A stretch of 64,000 nucleotides of DNA from Dichetophora obliterata. Its lineage: Eukaryota; Arthropoda; Insecta; Diptera; Sciomyzidae. Positions within the stretch are counted from its first letter, which is position 1. Each line of letters opens with the position of its first letter. Below the pieces are notes generated by a model that did no database searches, was not told the origin of the DNA, and saw only the letters and a list, made by a program, of their open reading frames with translations. Positions 33,336-44,857 of the stretch are shown here, piece after piece. The stretch spans positions 194,337,962 to 194,401,961 of the forward strand of contig OY986438.1 of NCBI GenBank assembly GCA_963920525.1, read 5' to 3'. A program made the translations under genes and the position numbers.

Positions 33336-34346
33336 CAGTGTCGGGCATCTTTGCACACCTATACTTTCTCATATTGAGTTTGTATTAAAGAGCGGTTTAA
33401 AGCTCACACTGAAAACAAAATAGTGCTAAAGCGCTTTTTGCAGAAATTTTACTAGGCATTATGGAATATTTTTTTTTTGCTCGGATTTGTATTGCGAAAT
33501 TAAATTAATAAGTAGTGGACGGAATGTCAAAAGGAAACAGACCGACAGACGGATAAAGTGAGATAAGCAGACGGAAATGTAAAAAGGCCTGCTAATAGTA
33601 AAAAACATATATGTTTTTTTTTGTGTGCTTATGCTGCTTATTGTGATTTGCCAATGCTAAATTGGCAGCGTAAGATGCTTTCATTATAAGTATTTGGAAC
33701 TGATCACTATATGATATGATATGTGGACATGCCGCTTTTGAATAATTAATTAATTTCTCCATTGCATGCCCCACAATTACCTTATATTGGCCATGCAAAT
33801 TATCGTAATGCCTTGTTATGCATAAGTTTTTAATTTTACCCTTTGTTGCCGCGCCATGCCGTTTTTTTAAAATAAAAAAATTTTTCATGCATACTTCCAA
33901 AAATTTTGCATACATACAATTTTATACAGTGTAATCTTATGTTATATCTGTGTCGATGCGCAATAACAGCTTAAGTCTTATTTCAAAGTTTCCAGAAATC
34001 TTGCTTCAAAGTTTTCAATCGCCATATAAGTTATAGGAAAGGTTATTTTGTTTTTGCGTCATATATTTTGCTAAGGTCATGCTAGAAGTTCTAGATTTTG
34101 TGTGTTCATATTGATATATACGTTGAACACAACTATATCAATAACTCAGTTCTGTCTTAAATCGACTTAAGCTATTATTGCTTATCGACACAGATATAAT
34201 ATAATATATTCAAGGAACACGCAAGCGCAGACCTTATCTGCTTGACATTCGCTTGAACACTGAAGCTTTGATCGTTCTGTTGGTGAGATAAATACATATT
34301 TTACTGCACAAACACAATCTCAAGTGTGCAAAGCTGCCCGACACTG
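33336..34346. mobile_element. hAT-like element, TSD GTTTAAAT
   Basis: Ends CAGTGTCGGGCATCTTTGCA and, reversed, CAGTGTCGGGCAGCTTTGCA, flanked by an exact 8-bp duplication GTTTAAAT (33328-33335 and 34347-34354). 1011 bp with no transposase. A smaller inverted repeat (ATCTGTGTCGAT…GCTTAAGTC) at about 33945-34205 is nested inside. The open frame at 33592-33915 has no recognised domain. Confidence 0.85.
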
Positions 34347-34354
34347 GTTTAAAT

Positions 34355-34887
34355 CTTTAATACGTTATAAAATATGCATAACTTTTGCAAAGACATGGTT
34401 TAACGCACATAAAACTTTGTTAATATTTTTCCAAGCATTTATAGTTTACTACATATTAATTTTAAATACATTTTTAAAACTCAAATGTTTTTCACATTAA
34501 ATTTATAAAATTGTAAATAGGTTTATATCTGTATTGATGATAGCTTAGAAAAAAACAAATTCGTTCATATATCAAAATATGTTTTTTAGGTTTTAAAATC
34601 TTATCCCTTGTTGCATTTAAATTGAAAACTATATTTCAAACATGACATTTTAGCAATTAATAAGAAAGACTAATAGTAAAGACTTAAATTATCTTATAAT
34701 ACATATATTATTGAGAATTAAATCCTGTACATAACTGTATGCTATATGGCATATGCCTAAATACTGTTCTCAAAGCCTTCTATGTGCATTGTAGGGTGAA
34801 CTGTTATATTCACTAGGTATGGATGTTTGCAGTGTGATGAATAGAGTGCTGCCACATAGTCTTTTATAATGAAAATTTATATACACT
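34355..34887. other. No gene seen
   Basis: AT-rich intergenic DNA immediately left of the LOA-type retrotransposon. Confidence 0.45.
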
Positions 34888-35280
34888 TTCATCTAATAAT
34901 CTCCCACTGGAATAGCAACCTTGACGTTGGTGTGGGGGCTTAGGTCGCTAGGATGCAGTGGGCTGGATGACGGAAGCGCAAGCTTCTGACAGGGGTCCTA
35001 GGTCATACAGGTCACTGCATCCTGGCGATGCACTAGTAGCTATTCACTCCTACCCTATATCCCTTTTCACTCCCCATACCCTCCCTAATCATCCCATATA
35101 TATAACCTCTCCTATCCCACACCTAGTCCCTCCGATGGGCCGAATCAAGGTGTTATGCGACCCGTGCCGAGGATTTGCTAGGCTGGAGGCCCATTAAAAA
35201 TAGTCCAGTCCCAAACGGAGCGTACCGGATACCAGGCGCCCTCCGGTACTATCCAGCCTTACCCGCGCACAGGGACCTCT

Positions 35281-36654
35281 GTGGGGGTGGACCTTCCTTT
35301 GTCCCACACTCGTGGGAATTATATGGAAGACCGAAACAAAAACAAACAAAAAGCACAAGCGACCGCCGGAGGACACAGTGAAGAGCAATCCTCACTGTGC
35401 GCCGCCAGCAGTCACACCTCCCCTATGGTTGGAGCAGGCCATAGCGGTTGCAAAGCTACTGCCAAAAATTTCACCGGGGCGGGAGCAGGCCTGGGTATAA
35501 AGACAACTACTGCCAAAAAATCCACACTACTGCGCAGGGGTGCCATAGTCGATGCAGACTCGGACCATGATAGCGCAAGCTCAGTTGAGGACAGGCTTCT
35601 CCTCTCTCCGGATAAGTCAGCGGGTTCCAGCTCCTCTCGCAAGGAAGGGCCCAAGACCAAGTCAAAGGAGGGGTTGAAGGCCAAGGCCAACTACAAAGCG
35701 GCCCTTAAAATCTGCAGCCGGCTGTCAGGCAAGATGGATCTCTCTTCCAAAGAGAAGGAGTCGCTCGCCTGGGCTAAGCTAAAGGTGGAAGAGGGTCGCT
35801 TACACTTCGCGAGCAGACCAAGCTTTGCACCTACGACTTCGCAGTTCGCGAACAAAGTAGAAGAGCAGGCTGCTCAAAAACGCCAAAGATCGGTGGAAAG
35901 CGCGAAAGTCGGAGCTCCAGCAAGCAAACGACAGAAGCAGAAACCGACCACAAACACAATCCCGCAGCCTAAACAGGAGGTAAGAACCAAGGCCAGTGAC
36001 GTGACTAAACGACACCTGATCGTGGCACTGATCGACCGGAGTGATCCCCAAGGCAAAATGACCCTTGAGAGATGGAAATCCGTAGAGATGAAGCTTCTCG
36101 AGGTGATGTTCGCGAGGTTGGAAGCCCAACCTGACGCTCCCATGCCCACATTCGATGGAGCAGGCTGGCTCAATGGGGTTAAGATCCTAAAGTGCAACGA
36201 CGATCCAACTCTGCACTGGGTGAAAGCAGTAACCCCGACACTCCAAGGCCTATGGGAGGGTGCCCAACTGGAAGTAGTGGACAGGACTAGTATCCCGTCC
36301 CTGCCAAAAGCGAAGGTATTCTTCCCAAGAGTAGTGCCGCAGGAGTCCGCACTGAAGCTTCTACAGAAGCAAAATCCGGACGTGCCAACAGCTGATTGGA
36401 GGGTGTTGAAGGTTGCTGATCCGCTACCTGATAGTAGCGGGGGGCAACACTACATCCTCCAGATCAACAAGGAGGCAGAGGATATCCTCTACGCGCGTTA
36501 CGGGAAGATGGCGTGGGGCGTTGGCAGTGTTTATCTGCGCCTCAAAAAGCGCCACCCCAAGGACAACAACAGCAACACACTAGAGTCCGGAGAGGTGGAA
36601 AAAGACCTCGGCCTAGAAGCCGTGACCGACGCTCAGTCTGGTAGATGCGGGTGA
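35281..36654 (+). CDS. Retrotransposon ORF1 with DUF4780-like domain
   Basis: 457 codons, intact. Residues 1-130 are Ser/Ala/Lys-rich and likely disordered. Residues about 130-180 are helical and charged (LKICSRLSGKMDLSSKEKES). The C-terminal 200 residues hold the DUF4780-like region: GWLNGVKILKCNDDPTLHWV, LWEGAQLEVVDRTSIPS, NPDVPTADWRVLKV and YGKMAWGVGSVYLRLKKRHP. In LOA-type elements the first protein binds element RNA, replacing a classic zinc-knuckle Gag. A second ATG at codon 15 (MEDRNKN) is an equally possible start. The gap to ORF2 is 48 bases. Confidence 0.85.
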   Translation: MGVDLPLSHTRGNYMEDRNKNKQKAQATAGGHSEEQSSLCAASSHTSPMVGAGHSGCKATAKNFTGAGAGLGIKTTTAKKSTLLRRGAIVDADSDHDSASSVEDRLLLSPDKSAGSSSSRKEGPKTKSKEGLKAKANYKAALKICSRLSGKMDLSSKEKESLAWAKLKVEEGRLHFASRPSFAPTTSQFANKVEEQAAQKRQRSVESAKVGAPASKRQKQKPTTNTIPQPKQEVRTKASDVTKRHLIVALIDRSDPQGKMTLERWKSVEMKLLEVMFARLEAQPDAPMPTFDGAGWLNGVKILKCNDDPTLHWVKAVTPTLQGLWEGAQLEVVDRTSIPSLPKAKVFFPRVVPQESALKLLQKQNPDVPTADWRVLKVADPLPDSSGGQHYILQINKEAEDILYARYGKMAWGVGSVYLRLKKRHPKDNNSNTLESGEVEKDLGLEAVTDAQSGRCG

Positions 36655-36702
36655 CGGAGGCACACCAACAAAGGTTGACCCCGTAAAGGAACCTTCAGCC
36701 TA

Positions 36703-37383
36703 ATGGAGCTGAAGGTCCTTCAAATAAACCTGCATAAATGCAAAACCGCCAGCGCAGAACTCCTTCTCGTACTGGAGGAAGGAGGCTACGATGTGGCTTT
36801 GGTACAGGAGCCGTGGATTGCCTCGGGCAACGCGGTATCTGGCCTAAAGTCACAAAACTTTAATACGTTTTTCGCAACAACAGTAAGTAGAACAAGAACA
36901 GCCATCCTTATAAGGAAAGGCATCTATACTTATCTAATGTCTCATTACAGCACTGACGATCTTACCGTTGTGGCGCTAGAGGGCGACGCGGACGAGCCGA
37001 TCCTGGTCGCCTCATGCTACATGGCGCATGACGTCGACGCACCACCAGACGAGCTACAAAGAATGGTAGCAGTCGCCGGCGGAAATAACCAAGCTATGGT
37101 CATCGGAGCAGATGCCAATGCACACCACCCAGTATGGGGCAGCCCAGATATCAACGATCGAGGTGAGTCCCTACTTAACTTTATTCTACAATATAACCTT
37201 AGCGTAGCTAACATCGGCGAGGAACCCACGTATGTAGGCCCCACCTCGTCGAACGTGTTAGACCTAACAATATCCTCAGACAACAACACTCTGGTCACAA
37301 ATTGGAGGGTGCTAGCACAGCCCTCCTTCTCGGACCACAATTATATCAGCTTTAGTATAAGCTTTAACTACACAAAAGTGTAG
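36703..37383 (+). pseudogene. Retrotransposon ORF2, apurinic-type endonuclease part (ends at frameshift)
   Basis: 226 codons with the APE motifs in order: LQINLHKCKTA, the catalytic Glu in VQEPW, TAILIRKG, VIGADANAHHPVWGS, and the terminal SDHNY. The endonuclease nicks chromosomal DNA to prime reverse transcription. The frame runs into TAG at 37381, while the downstream reading frame (+1) is open from at least 37370. A single-base indel around the AAAA run at 37374-37377 explains the break. Apart from that the domain looks complete. Confidence 0.88.
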
Positions 37384-40294
37384 TTCAGAAGATCAAAAGA
37401 TCTTTAGAAGCCCCAGAAACACGAACTGGAACCGCTTCAGAAGTATCATTGAGAGCAAATTACCAGCTACTAAACAAATTAATACGGAAGAGGGCATCGA
37501 AAGGTCACTGAAGATTCTCTCGGCCCATCTTCTCAAGGCCTATCATGCCTCTTGTAAGCCCACGCGAACAAAGCGTAAGATCAGACCACCATGGTGGAGT
37601 CCGAATCTTACAGAGCAAAGACGCGACCTAAAAGATTTCTTTAAAGTAGCTAAAATAGCTGACCAAGAGGAAATTTGGGGGGAATACAAATGTAGGCTCA
37701 GACTTTTTAAAACAAACGTACGCAGAGCAAAAAGACACTCGTGGAAGAACTTCTGCTCAAACATAGAAAAAACTGCGGACACAGCAAGGCTCAGGAAGCT
37801 ACTCTCAAAGCAGCCCTCCACTCAGAGCCAGCTACGCAAAGACAATGGCCAGTGGACGGAGAGCAGTCAGGAATCCCTCGAGGTGCTGTTAAAGGCGCAT
37901 TTTCCTGGCTGTACCGAAGCTCCTAGCACTGCTACAATACGAGGGCACAGGACAACCCCGTTACAGGTTCCACACGACTTAATAACGTCGGATGGAATCG
38001 TATGGGCTATAAACTCGTTCTCGGGATACAAATCTCCGGGACCAGACGGTATAATTCCTGCCATGTTGCAAACGGCTGAATCGCGAGTCGTCCCATGGCT
38101 GAAGAATATATTTAACGGATGCATCAGGCTAAACTATGTACCTGTGGCTTGGAGGACAGCGAGGGTTGTATTCTTACCGAAGGCAGGTAAGAGCAGCCAT
38201 CCATGTCCGAAAGACTACAGGCCAATAAGTCTGACCTCCTTCGTACTCAAAACGCTCGAGAAACTGATTGACTTGCACCTAAGAAACAATTCAATCCAGT
38301 TATCAACCAACCAGCACGCATACACGAAAGGGAAATCGGTTGAAACGGCACTACATTCCCTAGTAGTAACCATAGAAAAAGCCCTCCACCACAAGGAATA
38401 CGCACTCGGGGCGTTTCTAGATATCTCAGGTGCATTCAACAATGTATCAACCACCGCAATCCTTAGTGGATTACGTGCAATAGAGGCACCACCGGCAATA
38501 CACCTTTGGTTAGACAAGTTGCTTGGCTGCAGAAAGGTGCGGGCTGAGTGGGGCACTAAATCCATGGAAAGGGAAGCTCGCAGTGGGACACCCCAGGGAG
38601 GGGTCCTCTCGCCACTACTATGGAATCTTGTAGTTAATGAACTACTCGAAAAGTTCGCAGGTAGAGCCCCGAGGATAACTGCCTATGCAGACGACATAAG
38701 CATTATTATAGTAGGGAAATGTCTATCAACAGTAAGCTCCATAATGGAGAGCACACTCAAAGATGTACTTAGATGGGCAAATTCAGTCGGTCTTAGTATT
38801 AACGCAGAGAAAACGGATCTGGTTCTATTCACGAAAAGGTACAAGATACCACAGTGGATACCACCGAAATTGAACGATATACGTCTCATACCGAAAACTC
38901 ACACAAAATATCTAGGAGTCGTCCTGGAAAGCAAGCTGTCATGGAAAACCAACGTGGAAGAAAGGGTGAAGAAATCCACCATTGCACTATACACATCCAA
39001 AAAGATGCTAGGCAGTACTTGGGGTCTCTCACCCTTTCTGATGCACTGGATCTATGTAACGGTAGTGCGTCCTATTCTACTCTACGGGATAATTGTGTGG
39101 TGGCCGGCTGTGAACAAATCAACATTCCTCAGGCACTTGGAGAAAACTCAGCGGCAGGCAGCGCTATGCATAACGGGGGCACTGAAGTCAACTCCAACTA
39201 AAGCGCTTGAAACGATTCTAAGTATGGACCCCCTGGACATACACGCAAAACTAATAGCCGGAAAAACGGCACAACGCCTCACGGCAGCAGGCAACATGCA
39301 CATTCAAAATTTTGGACATTGTACAATCGGAAAGGATCTACTTAGTAGCACGGACTACATGGTACCTCGCACGATAGTCAATTCCAAAGTACGAACTCTT
39401 CTGGGACCAAACGACTGGTGCAAAGGTATAGAACAAGCACAGCGGGCGGTCAACATATTTACCGACGGCTCCAAAATGCCTACGGGGGTAGGTGTGGCGG
39501 TGTATTGCGCAGAGCCTAATATAAGGCAGCCATATAAACTGCCGAACCACTGCAGTATCTTCCAGGCGGAAATATTTGCCATAAGGAAGGCTGCTGAGAT
39601 AGCCCTCAGCATGGACACACAACACTCTAACATCAACATTTTCGTTGACAGTCAAGCGGCGATCAAATCCATGCGCTCCGCTGGCATCAAGTCCAAAAGT
39701 GTCTTGGCTGGCAGAGATGCACTAGATGCACTATGCGCTTCTAAGAGAGTGCGCATCTACTGGGTCCCTAGCCACCAGGGCATTGAGGGAAACGAGATGG
39801 CAGATGGTTTAGCAAAGGAAGGCGCCGGGCTGGAATCAGAACTCGCAGAACATGTACTTACTCCGCTACAAGAGTTGTACAGGAACCTCGAAAGAAGAGC
39901 CACACTAGCAGTGAATCGTAGATGGAGAGATACGACAACGTGCAAAATCTCGAAAATCATGTGCAATGCACAATGCGAAAAACGAACTCTGTTCATCTTG
40001 GCACGCCCGCGCAAGGATTGCAGGACACTAGTGGGCATGCTCACTGGTCACTGCATGACGGCAGCCCACGCGAGGAAGCTTGGCATCACCACGGATGACA
40101 ACTGCAGGAAGTGCAAAGAACTGGGCACAGTGGAGACCCTGGAGCACCTACTATGCACATGCCCCGCCCTACTTAGATCGAGACTAAAATACCTAGGCTC
40201 ATCGACGTTCCCGTCACTTAAAGATGTAGCCAGGGTGTCTCTAGAATCCCTCCTAAGGTTTGCGAACTCAACGCAAATCTTTAAAGACTTTTAA
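37384..40294 (+). pseudogene. Retrotransposon ORF2, reverse transcriptase, RNase H and zinc knuckle
   Basis: Open without a stop from the frameshift to 40294; the first ATG in this frame is at 37883 but the natural protein continues from the endonuclease. Reverse transcriptase: SGYKSPGPDGIIPAML, TPQGGVLSPLLWN and the catalytic AYADDISI (about 38675). RNase H: Asp in FTDGSKMPTGVG, Glu in FQAEIFAIRKA, Asp in IFVDSQAAIKS, His/Asp in WVPSHQGIEGNEMADGLA. The end carries CRKCKELGTVETLEHLLCTC. Only the upstream frameshift disables this copy as far as I can see. Confidence 0.9.
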
Positions 40295-40408
40295 AAACAA
40301 ACACATAGGTTCTTTTGTTCGCTACCGGTACCACTAAGGACCTGAATTGGTCTATGTGAGCCTCACGAGGGCATCCGGTCTAACCTAACCTAACCTTCAT
40401 CTAATAAT

Positions 40409-41124
40409 AATGCCGTTCACGTGCATCAAATCGAGTTATCAAACTATTTGACAAAAAGAAATATATTTACGGGGTTTTGGATTATACTCCATGTAGGACG
40501 GACTTGACAGGTCGGATGGACATGTAGGATGTGCTAAAACTAATACTGTCGCCCGTCGTACATGTAGGATGAAAATTAAAAACTTATGATTTTTTGTGCC
40601 GGTCCATCCTACATGTAGTATGTGCGAACGCACGCTAATCCGACTTCGTCGTAGAGTGAACATATAAAGAAAAACGTAAACAGAGTGCGAAGTTGAATAT
40701 ATAAAAATGGCTGGTGGTTCGCTTACTGTGTTTTGGAAGGGGTTCATTAAACTTTATAGAAGTAAACTTCATAAATTATAAAAAGCAATAAATTGTTTTG
40801 CTATTGCACGATGCTATCTTCTTGAACGCTGAAAAAAAATTGACGCTGCAGTTACACGTTCAAGCTTCCTTTGAAGTTGCTACATACTCACAAATTTTTA
40901 GTGTAAATACTGTGAAAAAGTGTGAGTGTGTTGTAACTTGAAAGGAAACTTGAACAGAAACTTTAACGTGTCATGCCCTGGTAAGTCCATCCGACATGTA
41001 GGATAGTCCGAAAGCTCGAACAGGCTTTCCCGTTAAGCGGGGTACACATTAACGATCTTGAGTGAAACTCAAAAATTCAACCACGAAAATTTCTGTGGAT
41101 GACTGTTGAATAAGGCACCTCAAA
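40409..41124. repeat. Repeat region with recurrent CATGTAGGAT boxes
   Basis: The motif CATGTAGGAT/G or its inverse occurs at about 40489, 40519, 40560, 40608 and 40996, near GGTCGGATGGAC and GTCCATCCGAC. This looks like a worn inverted-repeat element, but clean termini were not found. No coding region. Confidence 0.4.
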
Positions 41125-41493
41125 GGGTTTACACATTATCGAACTTGTTCGTCGAACAAAATGGCGGGGCGAACCTGTTGGAAAAAGCTAAGGTTCAAAT
41201 TGAACGAACATGTTCGTCGAGCATGCGATTTTTTCTTGTTCTTCGCCATCATTTTGTTATAGATATTGATAACGCAGCAACATGAACAATAAAGAAAACG
41301 CATGTACTCTTGCAGCTTTCATTTCATTAGGTATGACGCTTACTTTCAAATTATAGAACACGTTCGTCGAACAACTCTTGTTCGACGGTGAAAATCAAAA
41401 ATTTTTGCCAACAGGTTCGACGAACTGTCGAACTAGCGAACTGGCTCGAACATGGCCGCCGCTCGACGAACCTGCTCGCTGAATTGTAAGCCC
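41125..41493. mobile_element. MITE-like repeat rich in GTTCGTCGAAC palindromes
   Basis: Ends GGGTTTACACATTATCGAAC and, reversed, GGGCTTACAATTCAGCGAGC, both leading into a TTCGTCGA motif and xxxGGCGG. Several internal TTGTTCGTCGAACAA-type palindromes. The TSD is not clear. Confidence 0.45.
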
Positions 41494-41529
41494 TATCACG
41501 AAAAAAATTGTTCGGCACAGTTGATCAAG

Positions 41530-42310
41530 ATAATCCTTGGTTTATGTTATGATGATTCTCCAAATATTTTGACTCTAGCAATAGCCATCCGTGTGCTAGA
41601 ATAGTTTGAAATAACCTCATATTGGCCATAGAAAGCAAATATTACATAAAATATAATATTTTACTTTTTTGATATTGGCTTGTGTAGTAGTAAAAATAAA
41701 CCGTCAGAAATTACAGCCCGGAAAAAGCTCTTCCGATCTGCATCAAAAAATTAAAATTGTTGCATTCGGATTAAAGATAATACTGTTTTTCATACATTTT
41801 TTTAATTTATTTGCACTAAAATTCCGAAAACCTAATTATTTCTAATGCGATCCTCCCTTTCAAGATATCGTTGGAAAGGTTTTGAGTGCTCGCATTGATT
41901 CATAGTCAGAATTGCTTAAATTGATTTATATTAAAATTAAAATATTAATTATAAAATAAACACCTACTGAAAAATTATTGTAAGAAATTGAAAAAAAAAA
42001 ATTATAAAAGTAATGAAGTTATTTGAATTTTGAAAGTTTTTGTATGGAAATAAAATAAAATTATCAAAAATATGCATGAAAAACAGCATTATATTTAATC
42101 TGATTGCAATCATTTACTGTTTTTTGATGCAGATGTTGTTGTTGTTTCCGGCCTATAATTTCTAATAATTAATTTTCTAACAATTATTACACTAGCTAAT
42201 GTTTTAAAAAAAACTCGACTTTTAGACGTTATTTAAAACCACTCCAGCTCACGGATGGCTATCGCTAGAGTCGGAATATTCTGGTAATCATAGCATAAAC
42301 CAAGGATTAT
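41530..42310. repeat. Foldback element with ~350-bp arms
   Basis: Arms begin ATAATCCTTGGTTTATGTTA and, reversed, ATAATCCTTGGTTTATGCTA, and share ATAGCCATCCGTG and CTGCATCAAAAAA, among other blocks. Arms are diverged by small changes. No ORF. At 41727-41739 the left arm departs from its partner with the 13-mer GCTCTTCCGATCT (see findings). Confidence 0.7.
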
Positions 42311-42429
42311 TTTGAGCCCCAAGGAATATTGATTTTCAGATCTATAAGAACTTAGTTTTATTTTGAAAAATATTATCGATTTGTTAAAAATATAACCTCC
42401 TTCGAAATATCTTATATGTATATGAATTA

Positions 42430-42435
42430 TTTATT
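42430..42435 (-). promoter_or_regulatory. Polyadenylation signal of gene B
   Basis: AATAAA on the minus strand, about 75 bases after the stop codon of gene B, within AAAAAATAAATAATTC. Confidence 0.45.
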
Positions 42436-42509
42436 TTTTGTTTTTAATAATATTAAGTTAAAATCATCATTGAACATTACAATTAAAAAACAGCACAATT
42501 TAGAAGATA

Positions 42510-44440
42510 TTACAATGCACAAACATAAAAATAGCCCTTACATTGTTGACATTTACGCTTTGTACTTTGATTATCCATTGGATTTAGTGTTCTAAAATAT
42601 TGTTCGACTTGATTTAGAATTTCCTCAGACTTAATTTGCAGATATACATATGAAAATCTGGAGTATTTCGAAACACAGTGCATAAATATTTTAAAAAGCA
42701 CGGTTTCCGTTGATATAAACGTATTCAAGGCTCTGTCAATGAGATCGCTTTTTTCTTCAATAAAAGTCTTGGCCAAATTCATAAGTAAACGAAATGCATT
42801 CTCCTTTAAATAAGCTGCCATGGCATTTAAGACATCCAACAAGCTATCTGTATCGGTTATATGCTCTACAAATTTGCAGCCAAACTCTTCGGCTAAATTT
42901 TTAATATTGATATCTGCGCAATTTTCGCTAATATGAAAAATTATTTTTGGTATATATGCGCAAGCTAAGTTTGTGATAGCGACTGGACTGAGGTGTGAGT
43001 TGATTTTGTGCAGACTAAGGAGTGCATCTTTAAGCGGAATATCATTGACTGTGCGTAGAATATCACCCTGCAAGCCCGATGTATGACGAGTTATTTTCTT
43101 AAAAGCATTTCTTATTTGTGTCCGATATTCTCGACGAATTGTGGAACCCTTGCTAAAAGCAGCAATTCTGGAAGCAATTCTGAGATTATTTATAGAATGA
43201 GTGAATACGAGCAGAGATGAGGCCAAATGGAGGACATCTAAGCCGGACAACTTTTCTTCGTCTCTTACTTTCTGTAAACAAAAAGAAAATAGACCAAAAC
43301 ATTTAAGTATGCATATTCAGATATAAAAATAATGTAGAATCCAACTCTATTAAATATTAACATTAGCTCCATTTAAAAAAACAATACTATGGCGACTTAA
43401 GTTTTAAGATGTCCTTCTTACCATAACCAGATCATAAACTCCATTAACAACTCCTGTGCCAGACAGAAGTATCGATGAAACATTAATGCCGTTAACAGCC
43501 AGTTTAGTAGCCTATTGAAATAGAAAATATTTTTAAGAACTGCTATTTTTAATTTGTACGTTAAACTTACCAATGTGACTTTCTGCCCAGCACCTGAAAC
43601 CTAGGTTAAAGCTTTTGTAGCACCCGATGCACCCAGACCAACTACACCGCCAGCCACACCAATCCAATTGCTGCGTGCCGTACGATCAGTTAAGGCGTTT
43701 GACTGACCATGCTTGTGACGATCAGTCAACTGCATGACCGAACGTAGTGTACAATAAGCAGCTGTTGTAAGTGTTATTGCAGTTGCAGCTACCATAATAG
43801 GTGCAGCAATGGGAATAGCAATGGCAGTTGCCATTGGCACAGTTGCCATCAAACCACTGACACCGGCTACAGTATCAGTGGAAGTGAGTATTTTCGATGA
43901 GGTAAATGTTGAGACAGTTGGAAAGTAGTCAAGTTGTATCTAAAAATTTAATGAATTCATATTTTTTAGATCCCTTACTAACATTTAAGTTAAATCAACT
44001 ATTGTTAATTTAAATCTTTCAAGCAGGTAACGAAACAAAATACTGTATTGCATACTTCTTTGTTTGAGTCGAAGGAGTATACGCCGTTTCGAGGAACAAC
44101 CATTATTCCTTCTGGAAGAACATTATTATTAAGATAAGCATTCCAGTCTTTGTAAATACGTCCAGTTTCATCAATGAAAATCATACAGCAACCAGCACTT
44201 TTATTTAAATCTGATAAATAGGAAAGATAAAAGCAAAAGTTGTTACATTATTGACTGACTTCTAATTCGAAATTAAGATGTTGTAGTACAACTTTTCCGT
44301 GAACTCACTCATGCATTTTCTGGTACGAAAAACTGGATGACAGGAATAGCTTGTTGAAAATTTTGCCATTTCGTTAGTTGTCTCATTGGTTACAAGTACA
44401 TAAATAATGGTCGAGAGCAGAGTTTTATTGGTATATTTTC
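42510..44440 (-). pseudogene. DUF4781-family gene B, five exons, in-frame TAG in exon 3
   Basis: Minus-strand exons 44440-44309, 44210-44056, 43939-43571, 43511-43422 and 43271-42510, all GT-AG with compatible phases. The readings YVLVTNETT, CHPVFRTRKC, GCCMIFIDETGRIYKDW, LTDRTARSNW, GLGASGATKALT and TKLAVNGINVSS match gene A and the DUF4781 family. The last exon encodes about 250 residues of helices ending KRKCQQCKGYFYVCAL. After GASGATKALT the codon is TAG (plus-strand CTA at 43601-43603), whereas gene A continues for 10 more residues to its donor. The frame beyond the TAG is open to the donor. The N-terminal exon was not found. Candidate pseudogene or null allele; a readthrough or assembly error is possible. 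Confidence 0.8.
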
Positions 44441-44707
44441 CTTAGAAGAAAGAGACATATTTGCATAAAGTACGAAAAGCTATGAAAAAATCTCAAAAAC
44501 TCTGATCATATTTTAAGAACGGAAATATTAATACGAAGGTAGCTATTTACGTTTTTGCCCAAACAATGAAAAAAAAAACAAATATTTGTAATCTAAAATG
44601 GTTTTATTGTTTCTCAAAACATTCTACATTAAGATCAATACACTTTTCCATTGTATGTATTAGAATCAATTTTCAAAACACTTTTTCCCACTTTGCTTTC
44701 TCTATTT

Positions 44708-44857
44708 CGTCGCTTGAGAAAATAAATGTCGTATGTGAAAATTTTTACTTTTGAGATTGGACTTACCGTTATTTTTTAAAATTTATAGCACCTTTTTCTC
44801 AATAATCTCAAAAGTGAAAATTTTCACATACAACATTTATTTTCTCAAGCGACGATT
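44708..44857. repeat. ~50-bp inverted duplication inside the mariner remnant
   Basis: TCGTCGCTTGAGAAAATAAA… at 44708-44757 reappears as its reverse complement at 44806-44857 with about 48 bp between. It duplicates a piece of the transposase 3' coding region in reverse. Confidence 0.8.

Larger units (their letters stand above)
34901..40395 (+). mobile_element. LOA-type non-LTR retrotransposon, full length, 13-bp TSD
   Basis: 5495 bp bounded by an exact 13-bp duplication TTCATCTAATAAT (34888-34900 and 40396-40408). It is markedly more GC-rich than its surroundings. Layout: 5' leader 34901-35280, ORF1 35281-36654, ORF2 36703-40294 (endonuclease, reverse transcriptase, RNase H, CCHC-like), 3' leader, and a terminal CTAACCTAACCTAACC tail. 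APE endonuclease plus RNase H places it in the I/LOA group; LOA/Bilbo is my best fit. ORF2 is broken once near 37375. Confidence 0.9.

Noticed and set aside
35194..35690. Minus-strand open frames over the LOA retrotransposon
   Set aside because: Antisense shadows of ORF1; no motif, and the plus-strand proteins have clear domains.
43601..43603. TAG in gene B as part of a tiny intron
   Set aside because: The nearest plausible GT donors would leave an intron shorter than fly introns, and the sequence across the TAG aligns with continuous coding sequence in gene A.
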